Shown here piece by piece: positions 42,854 to 51,876 of a stretch of DNA of 64,000 nucleotides (the stretch's first letter is position 1; each line of letters opens with the position of its first letter). Source of the stretch: Mesorhizobium sp. 113-3-3 (GTDB lineage: Bacteria > Pseudomonadota > Alphaproteobacteria > Rhizobiales > Rhizobiaceae); assembly GCF_016756495.1 (NCBI RefSeq), contig NZ_AP023245.1, positions 124,001-188,000 on the forward strand. Direction: 5' to 3'. Under the pieces are notes generated by a model, which did no database searches, was not told the DNA's origin, and was given only the letters and a program-made list of their open reading frames with translations. The position numbers and the translations under genes are program-made.

Positions 42854-44575
42854 ATGACACGCCGACCAAAGATTTTGGCCAGCACCGCACTGGGTTTGCT
42901 TATCGCCTCAGCACCGTTCGGGGCCCCGCTCAGCAGCGCAGCCTTCGGTACCGCACGCGTCGCATCAGCACCGCCTGTTTTTATCAAGCTGAAATGTAAG
43001 GAGGGCGAGTCCGCCGAAGCCTGCGCGCTGAGGCAACAGGCTCCTTCCGAAAATGCTGCTCCTCTTCCAGCGACCGAACCACAGCCTACTCCAAAGCCAA
43101 ACGGGGCAGCCCCGGCGTCCGAGGCAACTCCAATTCCAGAACCAACCCAGCCGGTTGAACCGTCCGCGAAAGAACAGCCTGCTCAGCCGGCCGCGCCGGC
43201 GCCTTCGTCCCAGCCTGCGCCGGCTGGCGAGCCTGCCCCGGCCGTCGGCGAACAGCCGGCAGTACCGACGAACAAACCCGAAAAGAAGCCTGCCGCCGAG
43301 GAGCCTGCCGCTGAGCACCCCGCACCACAGCAGCCCGTGACTGGAGGGCAACCTGCAACCGACCAGCCACCTGCTACATCTTCCGAAAAGCCAGCCAATG
43401 GTGAGCCGCCGGCGCCCTCCCAAAGCGAAAAGCCAGTCCAGGGCGCGGCGCCGGCAGATCCGAACGCGGCACCAATCCTCGACAGCGAAAAGGATGCAAA
43501 ACGTCCGGGCAAGGACGGCAAACCGCCTGCTCAACAGAGCGACGGCGGTCAGAACCCCGCGCCCCCGGCTACCCCGGTAGATGGCGGACCACCGCCTGCA
43601 GACGACCAGGCAGCGCAGCAGGAGATCAAGCCTGAGAAGATCGTCCCGGTGACCGAGGAAAAGGGCACCCGCCGTGACAAGGCGCCGGATATCCAGGCGC
43701 CGGAGCGTCCGAAAGGCGCCGATGTCCTCACGAAAATTGGCGGCCGGTTCATCATCCAGTTCAACAACAGGACCATCGTCGAAAGCAACGAAGCACCGCG
43801 CATGAATCGTGGTGCCAAGGACGTGTATTACGAGGACCTGCAGGACGGCCGCACACGCGAGACGATCGTTCGCGACAACGGCAACCAAATCGTCACCATC
43901 CGCAACCGCAACGGAGACGTCATCCAGCGCTCTCGCATCACGCCGGACGGCCGCCAGTATGTGTTAAGCTATGTCGACGAGAGGTATTACCAGGACGTGC
44001 AGGATTGGCGCGATCCTGGAGATGACTTGCCGCCGATGCGGCTAACCATCCCGCGCAAGCAATATATCCTGGAGTCGGATTTGGTAGAGGATCCTGGCGA
44101 CTACTACACCTTCCTTGAACAACCGCCCGTGGAAAAGGTCCAGCGCCTCTACTCGGTCGACGAGGTCAAACGCTCGGCGCGTGTGCGCGACATCGCCCGG
44201 CGTGTTGATCTCGACACGTTGAATTTCGAGACCGGTTCGGCGGCGATCTCGGACAGCGAAGTCAAAAAACTGCAAGGCGTGGCGGACGCAATGGAGCGGC
44301 TGCTGAAGAAGAACCCGGCGGAAACCTTCTTGATCGAGGGCCACACCGATGCGGTCGGCAGCGACAATGCAAACCTGGCATTGTCCGACCAGCGAGCCGA
44401 GGCAGTCGCCGAGGCCCTCACCAATGCCTTTGGCATCGCGCCAGAGAACCTGACGACCCAAGGCTACGGCGAGAGCTACCTTAAGGTGAATACGACGGGG
44501 CCCGAACGACAGAACCGTCGTGTCGCTATCCGCCGCATCACGCCGCTGGTGGCGCCCGTCGCCAGCGCAAACTGA
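42854..44575 (+). CDS. OmpA-family protein with long proline/alanine-rich region
   Basis: A 573-residue envelope protein. A signal peptide (residues 1-30 or so) is followed by a disordered region of about 250 residues dominated by Pro, Ala, Glu and Gln. A beta-rich middle domain (KIGGRFIIQFNNRTIVESNE, YYEDLQDGRTRETIVRDNGN) comes next, and then a C-terminal OmpA peptidoglycan-binding domain (LNFETGSAAISDSE, IEGHTDAVGSDNANLALSDQ, YGESYLKVNTTGPERQNRRV). The Asp and Arg that hold the diaminopimelate group are present. The Pro-rich part could span the periplasm. ATG 42854 has GGAG seven bases upstream; the open frame before it belongs to the IS3 remnant. Confidence 0.92.
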   Translation: MTRRPKILASTALGLLIASAPFGAPLSSAAFGTARVASAPPVFIKLKCKEGESAEACALRQQAPSENAAPLPATEPQPTPKPNGAAPASEATPIPEPTQPVEPSAKEQPAQPAAPAPSSQPAPAGEPAPAVGEQPAVPTNKPEKKPAAEEPAAEHPAPQQPVTGGQPATDQPPATSSEKPANGEPPAPSQSEKPVQGAAPADPNAAPILDSEKDAKRPGKDGKPPAQQSDGGQNPAPPATPVDGGPPPADDQAAQQEIKPEKIVPVTEEKGTRRDKAPDIQAPERPKGADVLTKIGGRFIIQFNNRTIVESNEAPRMNRGAKDVYYEDLQDGRTRETIVRDNGNQIVTIRNRNGDVIQRSRITPDGRQYVLSYVDERYYQDVQDWRDPGDDLPPMRLTIPRKQYILESDLVEDPGDYYTFLEQPPVEKVQRLYSVDEVKRSARVRDIARRVDLDTLNFETGSAAISDSEVKKLQGVADAMERLLKKNPAETFLIEGHTDAVGSDNANLALSDQRAEAVAEALTNAFGIAPENLTTQGYGESYLKVNTTGPERQNRRVAIRRITPLVAPVASAN

Positions 44576-44748
44576 CAACGCGTCTCACGACGCGGTGGAG
44601 AGGCCCAGTCGCGAAACCTTGCCAGCCAAGCCGAACCGGCTCGGCCTCTTCTGTCGACCGAAGATGCCTGTCACCTAAGAGCGACGGGCACCTTAGGCCC
44701 AAGCTATCGGCTCCTATCAAAATGCCCGGCCGAGCTGGCCTCCGGCGC
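44576..44748. other. Intergenic region after the OmpA-family gene
   Basis: CGAACCGGCTCGGCC near 44633-44647 is a weak stem. Nothing else was recognised. Confidence 0.3.
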
Positions 44749-44892
44749 GCGAGCAGGCGTTAGCAATCGCCCTGTAGACCGCTCGACCACAGCAGGAACG
44801 CGGCATCCTCGCAGGTCACCAACGAGGTAGCGATTTTGCGATTTGCGCAATTCCGGGCTCTTGAGGAAAGCCTCTTCGAGCTTGGTATCGGA
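44749..44892 (-). pseudogene. Fragment of a PRC-barrel protein gene (second copy)
   Basis: Read on the minus strand this stretch encodes DTKLEEAFLKSPELRKSQNR and YLVGDL, then in the next frame EDAAFLLWSSGLQGDC. This matches, at both nucleotide and protein level, the N-terminal region of the secreted PRC-barrel protein at 49318-50112 (DTKLEEAVLKSPELRKPENR, NAAFVLWTYGLHDDC). Only this segment remains; the signal peptide and the barrel are absent. Confidence 0.75.
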
Positions 44893-45024
44893 ACGACGGC
44901 GAGCAGCGGTTGGAGCGACAGAACATTTCTGACTTCGCCCTGTCACAGGGAGCGAAATCCTCAAACCACGTCATATCAGGCTCGGAGGGAGCCTTGCCAC
45001 TCCCTCCGCATGAATGGACGTCTC

Positions 45025-45981
45025 CTAGAACCAACCCCGCCATTTGAACCACGCCAGCGGAATAATTGCGCTGAGAGCGATCATTCCCAAACCATAGGGA
45101 TAGCCGAAGGCCCAATCGTATTCGGGCATGCTCTTGAAATTCATGCCATAGATGCTCGCCATCAGGGTTGGCGGAATGCCGACGATCGAGACGATGGTGA
45201 GGATTTTGAAGATGTCGTTTTGCGCAATGCCGATTAGTCCAACCATTGCGTCGAGCAGGAACTGCACCTTGTCGGAGAGATGGACCTCGTAATTGTCGAG
45301 CGACGCGACGTCGAGCTTGAGGCCATCCATACGGGACGCGAGTTCTCCATCGCCCCAGCCCGCGGTCATCCCGCAGGCAAAATCGATGGCGCGTCCAAGA
45401 GCAAGTAGCGCATCACGCTTTTCCGAGAGAGCGTCACCCAGCCTGCCAACATGGCGGAGCTGCGCGCGAATGACATTGTTTGAGCGGATCGCCTTGCGAC
45501 CATGGCTGTCCGGTACATGAAAGGCGGTTGAAGAAAGGGTACGAAGGTCCGTCGCCGCCTGCTCAAGGCCGTCGGCGAGGCGGTCGACAAGCTCATCACA
45601 GAGATCTAGGAACACCTCAAGGCTCGAGGTCGGCGGCTCTCCCGAATCGGTGAAGCGTCCAGCAACTGCGTCAAAGGCCGGCAAAGCCGAGAAGCGAACA
45701 GTGATCAAGTGGTCGCGCGAGAGCACAAAGCCGAGGGGAGCAACCAGCGGCGGGCCTCCTTCGACATGGGTGACCATCGGAACGCTCATGGTAAGCACGC
45801 CATCGCGGGCCTTTAGTCGGCTAGACGTTTCGATCTCGCTGAGATTTTCCCGGGTTGGGACTGCAACGCCGGCCATCCCCTCGACCTCTTTGACCTCGGC
45901 CGTGTCAGGGTCGATAAGATCCAGCCAGAGCGCCTTTTCAGTCGCTTCCGGGGCGCTGGCCTGAGGATAGATGCTCAACAT
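45025..45981 (-). CDS. corA: CorA-family magnesium/divalent cation transporter
   Basis: A 318-residue protein. A cytosolic N-terminal domain with WLDLIDPDTAEVKEVE and long helices (NNVIRAQLRHVGRLGDALSE) leads to two C-terminal membrane helices, the first ending in the signature YGMNF and the second before the final WFKWRGWF. The loop MPEYDWAFGYPYG is the usual periplasmic selectivity loop. It imports Mg and possibly Co or Ni as a pentamer. It is complete, with no frame problem. It is a third cation-transport gene in this window beside two Nramp-like proteins. Confidence 0.93.
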   Translation of the reverse strand: MLSIYPQASAPEATEKALWLDLIDPDTAEVKEVEGMAGVAVPTRENLSEIETSSRLKARDGVLTMSVPMVTHVEGGPPLVAPLGFVLSRDHLITVRFSALPAFDAVAGRFTDSGEPPTSSLEVFLDLCDELVDRLADGLEQAATDLRTLSSTAFHVPDSHGRKAIRSNNVIRAQLRHVGRLGDALSEKRDALLALGRAIDFACGMTAGWGDGELASRMDGLKLDVASLDNYEVHLSDKVQFLLDAMVGLIGIAQNDIFKILTIVSIVGIPPTLMASIYGMNFKSMPEYDWAFGYPYGLGMIALSAIIPLAWFKWRGWF

Positions 45982-46440
45982 TTTCGGGAGTGCGCTAAAA
46001 GGCGGATCGCGTGGAATGGTCTTTGGGCGAGTAAGCCAAATCGAAATGGAGTTCCGTGCTCCAAGGCAGGCTTCTAGCCATTTGTAAGCCCTTTGCGTGC
46101 CGGCCGATTACCAATTCCGCTGGCCCCTGCCGCTATTTGAACGAGCGGTTGCGCTTTATGTTCCAGATCCTCGCACCCTGGGAGTTGTAACTGCGGCGTA
46201 AATCGTCTTTGGAACGCGTCACTTTGAGAAAAAGTCGCGTCGGCTATCCCCAAGTGAGCATACGCCTTTGAATCGCGCTCCAGAAGTCCGTCCCGCAACT
46301 CCCGGCGGTGGGCGGCGGGCGTACAGGTGGAGACTTTAAAGCCCTCCACGCTGTGAGTATGACGGCCGACATGACCTGGATCCGGGCACTGGGTTCTGAG
46401 AAGCCCGATGCCTATCGTGACGCATTGATCGCATGAAAGA
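45982..46440. other. Gene-free stretch of about 460 bp
   Basis: No recognisable coding sequence on either strand. Confidence 0.35.
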
Positions 46441-46470
46441 ACCCGCTGCCGGGAGGAGGTGGCAGCGGGT
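46441..46470 (-). terminator. Strong GC hairpin downstream of the Fic gene
   Basis: ACCCGCTGCC (46441-46450) and GGCAGCGGGT (46461-46470) form a perfect 10-bp stem with a 10-base loop. On the minus strand it is followed by TCTTTCAT, a weak U-tract, so it may terminate transcription from the Fic gene 240 bases upstream. Confidence 0.45.
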
Positions 46471-46706
46471 CCGACATCAAGCTTGCCACGGGAGGAGGGT
46501 GTTGACCTGCAACGGTTAATCGAGCCAGGTCGCGCCGCCCGCACCGATCTGATTTTCGAGCCCGGCGGGGACAGGATGCGGATGCTGACCTGTCGGTTTC
46601 GGCCGATATAGTGGGCGCGGCCGCGACTCTCGAAGTTGTCTGAGATGCGTCATCGAGGGGCTGCTGTCGCGTGGACAAACAGCATTCTCGTCGGCAATCC
46701 GCCATC

Positions 46707-48248
46707 TCAATGCTGTCTTCCGAATGTTTCTGCGTAAGCGGCTTCGATGCGGCCAATCTCATCAGTCGTCAGGGCAACAAACTCCTTCGTTTGCGCGCGC
46801 TGTGACAGCCGCCCGTCGTTCTGGGCGAGGAATTTGTGTAAAAGCTCGACCTTGCCCACCGGCATGTCGACGATCTCCTGGACCGCCTGGTTGAAGGCAT
46901 CGAATGCCTGGAGGAACCAAACCTCGTGCGGTAGGTCCTCTTCGATGGTTTGCTCGACACAGGCGTAAAGGAAGGCTGCGTGCGCCGTGGCATCGAAATA
47001 CCGATAGAACGGCATTGTGTCGTTCAACACCTCGACATTGCCTGACGCCGTCGGGCGCCATTCAATATATGGAAGAAGCGGCCTCGAGTAGGATTCCAAT
47101 ACGGCGCGATATTCATCGAGCCTGCGCAGGATCGCGGCGCTCACCGGAAAGGCCAGTCCCGGCGGACTATAAGCGGCGGCTGCAAGCGCGTGGTGGATGA
47201 GCCAGCGATGCAGCCGCCCGTTCCCGTCCACATAAGGGTGAATATAGATAAAGCCGAAGGCGAGGCAAGCGGCCGTCACAACCGGATCCATGCCACCACG
47301 CGTCGCCCGGTCGGAGAAGGCCGCAAGGCCGTCGATCAGATCCGAAAGATCCTCGTGGCGCGCGCTTATGTGATCGGGAATGGGCAGATTGCTTTCGCGA
47401 TCATGGACACCCACGAAGCCGCCATCGCGTCGCAAGCCGAGTCGAACGAAGCGATCATCTCCGATTACGATGCGCTGGAGACGGTTGAGCTCTTCGAGGT
47501 TGAGCGGTCGCGTTCCGGCCTGTGCAATTGCCTGGCCCCAGCGGGCGGCGCGCGGCCCGGAGGGGCGTTCGCCCTCGATGGCGAAGGACGAACGTGAATC
47601 GTTGAGGAGAATGAATGCGGCCGCGCGTGCGATCAGATCCGGTCGAACCCGCCCCATGGCGGCTCGAGCTCGCTCGCCCAGCGCCTTGCCGGCCATCTCG
47701 ACAAGCCCCGCCGTCTTGGTGACCAGAGGACAGAAGGTTGGCGTCCCGGGCAGATTGTTGACGATCTTGTGCCGGGCGGAAGGATCCCCCTTGCTCAATG
47801 CGAACTGCTGGTCCGTATCGATAATGGGAACGAGACGGACCTTGCCCGGATCTGCAATCTCAAGTGTCTCTCCTGTCAGCCATTCGTATAAGAACCACAG
47901 GCGCCGCGCGAAGGAACCGGTTGGCGCGCGACGCACAATGGTTTCAATGTCGGCTGCCTTGATCGCGCTGAAAAGCTGAAACAGGACTTGGAGATCGACC
48001 CCTTCGTAGCGGAAGGCGAAGATTAATTGGTTTTCCAAGGTGGGCGGTGGCCGATGGCGTGGCGTCAGCAACAGCCATTCGTCAGTCGATTGTGGATGAT
48101 GACGCTCGGCAATGGCCGCCAGACGTTGTGGAAGCGGCGCTGCCAGCTCATAGTGCTCAGCCAAAGCGGCATATCCGGCGGGTTCACCTGGCTCCGGCAA
48201 GGGGCGGCCGCGAAAGTCCGTCACCGGTCGCGTAAACCACTCACCCAT
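46707..48248 (-). CDS. Fic-domain protein (probable AMPylator) with internal inhibitory motif
   Basis: A 513-residue protein. The catalytic Fic motif HPYVDGNGRLHR (337-348) is complete, including the active His and the DGNGR anion nest. An autoinhibitory motif of the S-x-x-x-E-G type, SFAIEG (221-226), lies before it, so this is a class II-like Fic whose Glu225 would block ATP until displaced. The first 200 residues are a helical domain without a known toxin or antitoxin motif, and the C-terminal 120 residues are helical, possibly a winged-helix. It would transfer AMP to a protein hydroxyl. No separate antitoxin gene is adjacent. The frame is intact. Confidence 0.9.
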   Translation of the reverse strand: MGEWFTRPVTDFRGRPLPEPGEPAGYAALAEHYELAAPLPQRLAAIAERHHPQSTDEWLLLTPRHRPPPTLENQLIFAFRYEGVDLQVLFQLFSAIKAADIETIVRRAPTGSFARRLWFLYEWLTGETLEIADPGKVRLVPIIDTDQQFALSKGDPSARHKIVNNLPGTPTFCPLVTKTAGLVEMAGKALGERARAAMGRVRPDLIARAAAFILLNDSRSSFAIEGERPSGPRAARWGQAIAQAGTRPLNLEELNRLQRIVIGDDRFVRLGLRRDGGFVGVHDRESNLPIPDHISARHEDLSDLIDGLAAFSDRATRGGMDPVVTAACLAFGFIYIHPYVDGNGRLHRWLIHHALAAAAYSPPGLAFPVSAAILRRLDEYRAVLESYSRPLLPYIEWRPTASGNVEVLNDTMPFYRYFDATAHAAFLYACVEQTIEEDLPHEVWFLQAFDAFNQAVQEIVDMPVGKVELLHKFLAQNDGRLSQRAQTKEFVALTTDEIGRIEAAYAETFGRQH

Positions 48249-49199
48249 GCCTACTCCTGTGAACCGCGATCACCGGGTCCAGACCGGGTTGCGTGTTTCA
48301 TTCACCGTCTGCGAAAATCGATCACTATCATCCGAAAGTGTGAAAATCAATCTCCAAGTGCGCCGTTAGATTTCCGCAAGGTTCGCGTCATGGCTCGCCA
48401 AATCGGACCGTAGCCTGCTCTGCGACAAATCCTTCAGGAACGCAGCCAGCGAAAGTGCAAGTGTCGGGGAGGGGTAGCCGCCCTCCTGTACGATAAGGGT
48501 CGTGCAGGACAGACCTCCCCAGGACTTCTCCCATCCTGTGAAAACGGGATTCGTCGACGGCCATGCAGGCAAATGAATCGTCCCTTGCGGCATCTGGGCA
48601 GGGCGGCCGAGGGCCGGTGTGCGCCAAAAGCCCGATAGGCCTCCATTACTCGAGTAAGCCCAACCACGTCGGTGCGTTCCAGCAAACCAGGAGTGGTGGC
48701 GACACCCACGGCAACGCGTCAATCGATCGCAGGGAGTTGGGCGCATCCTCCTTATGAGGCCGCAAGTGACAAGTTTAGCTACCAAGGTCGACGGCGTCAT
48801 TGGGTTCATTTTCCCCGAACCTTGGAATTCCGCTGCTCATCCGTCGCCGATACCTCTTACATGGCAAAGAGGCCTCAACGGTCGCGACCAACCTGCAGGA
48901 GGCCCGCAGTCACGCCATTCGCCTTCAATACCACCGGCGAACTTGCGGTGTACAAGATTGCCAACCAAAGGATCCGCGTTGCCGAAGTCCTTTGGCCTCC
49001 ATGCAACCTGATCGTGTGCGCCACTGGGTATTGCGACGGTGCGGCTGAGTTCGCGAAAGGATCGCCGATTTTCGCCAAACCCTATTCCAGGAGAAATTGG
49101 ACCACTCGTTGCGGGCTCTCTTTGGATAGCGGGGAGGGCCTATTGGCTGATGCCGCCCAAGCGGCGGTTCTTTCGCTACGACAACCATCCAAAGCCGCT
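48249..49199. other. Gene-free stretch of about 950 bp with one repeat copy
   Basis: It contains a 140-bp repeat (48621-48762) listed separately. Other frames on both strands show no known family. Confidence 0.35.
48621..48762. repeat. Imperfect 140-bp repeat, copy 1
   Basis: Starting at GCGCCAAAAGCCCGAT it matches 52752-52898 (GCGCCAACAGCCCGAT) base for base over most of its length, including TAAGCCCAAC, GGTGCGTTCC and ACGGCAACGCGTC. On the minus strand both copies encode similar short peptides (VAVGVAATLGLPERTYV in copy 2, GVATTPGLLERTDVV in copy 1), so they are probably remnants of one gene. Confidence 0.7.
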
Positions 49200-49224
49200 G
49201 GAACCAAAACGCTTACAAGCAGTT
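49200..49224 (+). promoter_or_regulatory. EcfG-type promoter of the PRC-barrel gene
   Basis: GGAAC at 49200-49204, sixteen bases, then AGTT at 49221-49224, about 90 bases before ATG 49318. Confidence 0.5.
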
Positions 49225-49317
49225 GAACCGTGCTGGTATGTTCCGCGGTACATTTCCACCCGATTGGCGTGCTCGACACACGAAGTCAAAGCAAGAAGCC
49301 GCCTAGGGAAAGTTCTT

Positions 49318-50112
49318 ATGAGGTTATCCAGGATAGCAGCGCCCTTGGCGTTGTTTTTCGCGTTTGGTGTTGGACCAGCGTTCGCTGTCTGCAACATTTC
49401 CGATACAAAGCTCGAAGAGGCGGTCCTCAAGAGCCCGGAATTGCGGAAGCCGGAGAATAGATACCTCGTTCGTGACCTGCGAACCCTCAGGAATGCCGCG
49501 TTCGTTTTGTGGACCTACGGCTTGCATGACGATTGCGAGCGTGTACTTGCCAACATTCGCCAGCTGATTGCCGCGCCATCGATGGCCAAGCTAGGGGGCA
49601 ACGATGAGGACCTGGCCGACGAGCAATTGGCCGCGGGCGAGCCACAGCAGCATGAAGGCGGTGGCGTCCAAGGCAGTCGAAACGCTCCAGACGCACGTCC
49701 TCTCATCAACCTCGACGACCTTGGACCAGGCTTGCGTGTCGACGAGATTGTCGGCTCCGAGGTTCGCAGTTCCGATGACAAGATCGTTGGCGAAGTTCGA
49801 AATGTGGTGATCGGTACCAAGGACCGATGGGATTACGCAGTCGTTGCCGCTGGCGGGTTTTTCATCGCCGGCAAAGACAGCATCGTCGTTCCGCTCCGTT
49901 ATCTGCAGATCAACCAGGAGCGGACCAGCTTCTACCTGCGCATCTCCAGTGCTGACGTCAAAGCCGTCCCGTTGATGCCGGATCAGGAATGTCTGTGGCT
50001 TGCGGATGAAGCGTGGCGGGCGAAGAACGATGCGATTTTCCAGAAGTTGATTCCAGACCCGGTTCGGTACGGCACTCCGGCTGCTCCGCAAGTCAAGACC
50101 GACGCAAAGTGA
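49318..50112 (+). CDS. Secreted PRC-barrel domain protein
   Basis: A 264-residue protein. A signal peptide (IAAPLALFFAFGVGPAFA) is followed by a helical N-domain with NISDTKLEEAVLKSPELRKP and a CERVLANIRQLI helix, a Gln/Glu-rich linker, and a PRC-barrel (residues about 140-205; DEIVGSEVRSSDDKIVGEVR, KDRWDYAVVAAGGFF, KDSIVVPLRYLQ). A short tail follows. PRC-barrels bind RNA, photosystem or membrane partners; in secreted rhizobial proteins the role is unknown. ATG 49318 has AGGGAAAG upstream. A fragment of a second copy lies at 44749-44892 on the opposite strand. Confidence 0.85.
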   Translation: MRLSRIAAPLALFFAFGVGPAFAVCNISDTKLEEAVLKSPELRKPENRYLVRDLRTLRNAAFVLWTYGLHDDCERVLANIRQLIAAPSMAKLGGNDEDLADEQLAAGEPQQHEGGGVQGSRNAPDARPLINLDDLGPGLRVDEIVGSEVRSSDDKIVGEVRNVVIGTKDRWDYAVVAAGGFFIAGKDSIVVPLRYLQINQERTSFYLRISSADVKAVPLMPDQECLWLADEAWRAKNDAIFQKLIPDPVRYGTPAAPQVKTDAK

Positions 50113-50409
50113 ACATCGAACCGACCGGCCGGCCGGCGGCTTGGCTTTCTGAGCGGCGCGATGAGCTATTTGATCGAATGCGCCAACGGAAAGATCGGCC
50201 TAGTGAAGGCCGCCAAGCCATTAACGAACGCGGCGAGGAATTTGCGCTTGCCGAGCCAGTCGCTCAGCGCACCGGAGCGATCTACTGTCTCGGCTTTCAT
50301 CGTGTTCCGTCATCCTGGCCGCTGATCTCACAGATTTTCATCATGAGCGTCGAAGACCCTTTGAGTGTATTTGTCGAGCAAAGCCTCGCAAGCTCGCGGC
50401 CCCAGACCG
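50113..50409. other. Intergenic region
   Basis: About 300 bases before the ligase remnant. A protein-like frame runs through it from the gene end but shows no known domain. Confidence 0.3.
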
Positions 50410-50640
50410 GAAAGCGCCATTGTCGACGGCGAGATCATCGTGCTGAACGAAGCCGGGATTTCGGAATTCGGCGAGTCGCGCAATGCGATCACCCAGCACG
50501 ACCTCTATTCGTCGCATTCGACCTGCTGCACCTTATTGGCGCTCGAGGAGCGGCGCGCGATCCTGGCCAACATGATCCCGCCTGGCGGTCGTGTCCAGTT
50601 CAGCGACCTGCTGCAGGGCGAAGCCAAGGCGATTTCGTAG
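50410..50640 (+). pseudogene. ATP-dependent DNA ligase (LigD-like) remnant, second locus
   Basis: It reads ESAIVDGEIIVLNEAGISEF, GESRNAITQHDLYS, then LEERRAILANMIPPGGRVQF and SDLLQGEAKAIS. This covers the central adenylation-domain region of the same ligase family as the remnant at 34175-34933 (compare LVDGEII and VEERREILASMIEPGARIQF). Both the N-terminal lysine motif and the OB-fold are missing, and one internal deletion removes part of the LLHLNG region. Confidence 0.8.
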
Positions 50641-51189
50641 ATTTCGAAAACGATGGCGTCGGGCTCCAGCAGAGGTAAATTCGGCTGAAGCCGCCAGAGC
50701 GGCACGCCATCTCCCTTAATTCTTCGTCAGCGCATCCAGTTCACAACGCCGACTGTGCGTGTGAGACTGGCCGGCCCGCCATGCAAGAGAGTCACATGGG
50801 CTTGCCCTATTGAGACTAGATGGTGTGTCGTTCAGACAAGTCTAATTGGGGCACTAAAAGACATGCAATCGTCAGACAAACGGATCGGCAGAATGGAACC
50901 CGAAGTCACCAATGCAGCGAAGCTGACAGACCGCAGCGCGATATCGAGAGTTCTACGGGTTGCATATGGAGCACGCGCGCATATCTGCCCGATGCAGTTG
51001 AGAGGCCTTCACAAAGGCAATATCCCGATCAAACGGCCCGTACCACCTGCCGTTTCTGTCAACTGTCTGGCCTTGCGTTCTCTGAACGTTATTGCAAAAG
51101 CCGCAATCCGCCCGATGTATGCGGCCTCGATCGTGGTTCAAGTTTTCCTAAACGTAATAATCCATTCGGGGGTGCATCCATACTGCTGC
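50641..51189. other. Gene-free stretch of about 550 bp
   Basis: Two overlapping plus-strand open frames exist (50755-51267, 50820-51554) but both have atypical composition and no motif, and the second overlaps the lipoprotein-like gene on the other strand. Confidence 0.35.
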
Positions 51190-51675
51190 TTAAGTCGACC
51201 AACCTGGCCAAGTGCTGTCGACCATGGACTCCGCGAAGCGTCCCGTGTCCCGGCACCGCCAGATTAGTGCATGGTTCTGTCCATAGAACTGATCCCAGGC
51301 AGCGCCGTAAACCGGAGACGGCGGGCGGTAATATACGCCGCCGCCGTAGCCATTATTGGCGGCAACGGCAACGGCGCCACCTACAGCGGACACCGCAATC
51401 CCAGTCGCTGCAGCAATGTCAGCCCGCACACGCCGCATGCAGTTGTCTGGTGTTGCGCCGCGACGAACCAGCAGGGCTGCTACTCTGGTTCGATATTGCT
51501 CGTCGGTGCCGGAGGCCAAAACATGGCGAAACGCCACCATATTCATCGCCGTAAGATTGCTATCTGATCCAATAGGAATGGTCGAGCAGCCAACCCAATG
51601 TGGCGCGGCACTGACAAGAACTTGCAGTTCTTCATTTGATTTCCCCGCCCAAGTAATGGGGCGATTTCGCTCCAA
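51190..51675 (-). CDS. Putative lipoprotein-like hypothetical protein
   Basis: A 161-codon frame whose first codon is TTG. A hydrophobic stretch with VGCSTIPIGS could be a degenerate lipobox. It is followed by TAMNMVAFRHVLASGTDEQY, an Arg/Cys-containing helix (DNCMRRVRADIAAATGIAVS), a Gly/Tyr-rich segment (NNGYGGGVYYRPPSPVYG) and a final WRCRDTGRFAESMVDSTWPG. The composition is that of a real envelope protein, but the N-terminus looks damaged and the C-terminal Cys region seems to lack a few residues. I do not recognise a named family. Confidence 0.5.
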   Translation of the reverse strand: MERNRPITWAGKSNEELQVLVSAAPHWVGCSTIPIGSDSNLTAMNMVAFRHVLASGTDEQYRTRVAALLVRRGATPDNCMRRVRADIAAATGIAVSAVGGAVAVAANNGYGGGVYYRPPSPVYGAAWDQFYGQNHALIWRCRDTGRFAESMVDSTWPGWST

Positions 51676-51876
51676 AAGTCCATAGGGAACAGAATTCAGT
51701 GCCGCCTCGGGCGGGGACTACGACTTTCCCCCTTTGGCAACCAACGCAGCCGCTCGCGCCCGGTGCTCACCACCGAGGATAAGGCCAAGCGGTCGGGAGC
51801 CACGCCGGGATCGGGGGCTTAGGGCTGTGCTTGTAAATTTACTAATTAGTAGCAGCTTATTTTACAATTTCCCGGA

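Noticed and set aside
42965..43888. 307-codon minus-strand open frame opposite the OmpA-family gene
   Set aside because: Antisense shadow of the Pro/Ala-rich repeat region; the plus-strand protein has a signal peptide and an OmpA domain.
50820..51554. 244-codon plus-strand open frame
   Set aside because: Atypical composition and antisense to a frame with envelope-protein features.
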